DNA of 64,000 bases from Enoplolaimus lenunculus (lineage: Eukaryota; Nematoda; Enoplea; Enoplida; Thoracostomopsidae). Positions 63,757 through 64,000 of this stretch are shown here, one piece after another. The stretch covers positions 62,001-126,000 of the forward strand of contig JASANG010002439.1 of NCBI GenBank assembly GCA_030248215.1. Direction: 5' to 3'. Each line of letters opens with the position of its first letter. Within the stretch, counting starts at the first letter, position 1. The notes under the pieces were generated by a model. That model saw nothing but the letters and a program-made list of their open reading frames with translations, did not search any database and was not told where the DNA came from. The translations under genes were made by a program, and so were the position numbers.

Positions 63757-64000
63757 CCAGCGTGCAACTGGAATTCCGGTTCCGGAAAGAAAATCAGGTA
63801 TTTTTTACTATCCGGATCCGGTAATAATTCCGGTTCTGAGCGTATACTGCCAAAAATTTCAATTTGTGTCATACTCCAACAATTTATTTTTATCATGTGT
63901 TTTCACGTATATACTACATTTGTTTCAGGATGTTTGCACTCTAACTGGTGTACTTAGCATTAAAAGTGATAAAATAGCGTTACAAATGAATTTTTTGGTA
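63757..64000. mobile_element. family G MITE cut by the window edge
   Basis: GTCCAGCGTGCAACTGGAAT then TCCGGTTCCGGAAAGAAAAT and AATAATTCCGGTTCTG match the left part of 46743-47167. The right end lies beyond the window. Confidence 0.6.

Overview
The window is AT-rich animal DNA, most likely from a nematode with large, transposon-filled introns. Three things point that way: a membrane-anchored FkbM-type methyltransferase-like protein of the sort expanded in nematodes, a signal peptide plus ZP domain plus transmembrane protein resembling cuticlins, and dozens of TTAGGC motifs, the nematode telomere unit, scattered inside small transposons. An enoplean or mermithid-like nematode would fit, but that is inference. 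Genes are intron-containing and sparse. The single-frame ORFs look meaningless until joined by splice sites whose phases match.

Three host gene models are supported. (1) On the + strand, four exons at 3851-10128 have fully matching phases and encode about 1048 residues: a short cytoplasmic tail, a signal anchor, a Gln tract, a very long charged stalk and a C-terminal FkbM-like domain. (2) On the - strand, two exons at 17731-13380 have matching phase 0 and encode about 879 residues: a Gln/Asn-rich region of about 600 residues, a Cys-containing region, then a C-terminal membrane segment. (3) On the + strand, nine exons at 52143-62842 encode about 512 residues: a signal peptide, ZP domain, membrane anchor and Tyr/Gly/Pro-rich tail. 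All eight exon junctions agree in phase.

One LTR retroelement lies at 32768-37389. It has two 851-bp LTRs with no difference seen by eye, a 4-bp target duplication, a Gag-like frame with zinc knuckles and an envelope-like frame. It sits at the very end of an older MITE and appears young.

Most of the rest is short non-autonomous DNA transposons in at least a dozen families, tRNA-derived SINEs and simple repeats. Two families (called A and B here) have different terminal inverted repeats but the same TTAGGC-rich core. Others are a Tc1/mariner-like TA-flanked family (C), a palindromic family with CCGTAGCC ends (D), and families E, G, H, I, J, K, L, M, N, O and P/Q. A 57-bp minisatellite of 13 nearly identical copies lies at 20976-21716, and a purine-only-biased tract at 39418-39915. 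Regions 1-1225, 12241-12950, 22811-24680, 32153-32546, 33.0-kb flanks aside, 40641-42224 and 46230-46742 hold little that I can identify. The layout is host genes as islands, with introns and intergenic DNA rebuilt by repeated MITE insertion, including insertions within insertions.
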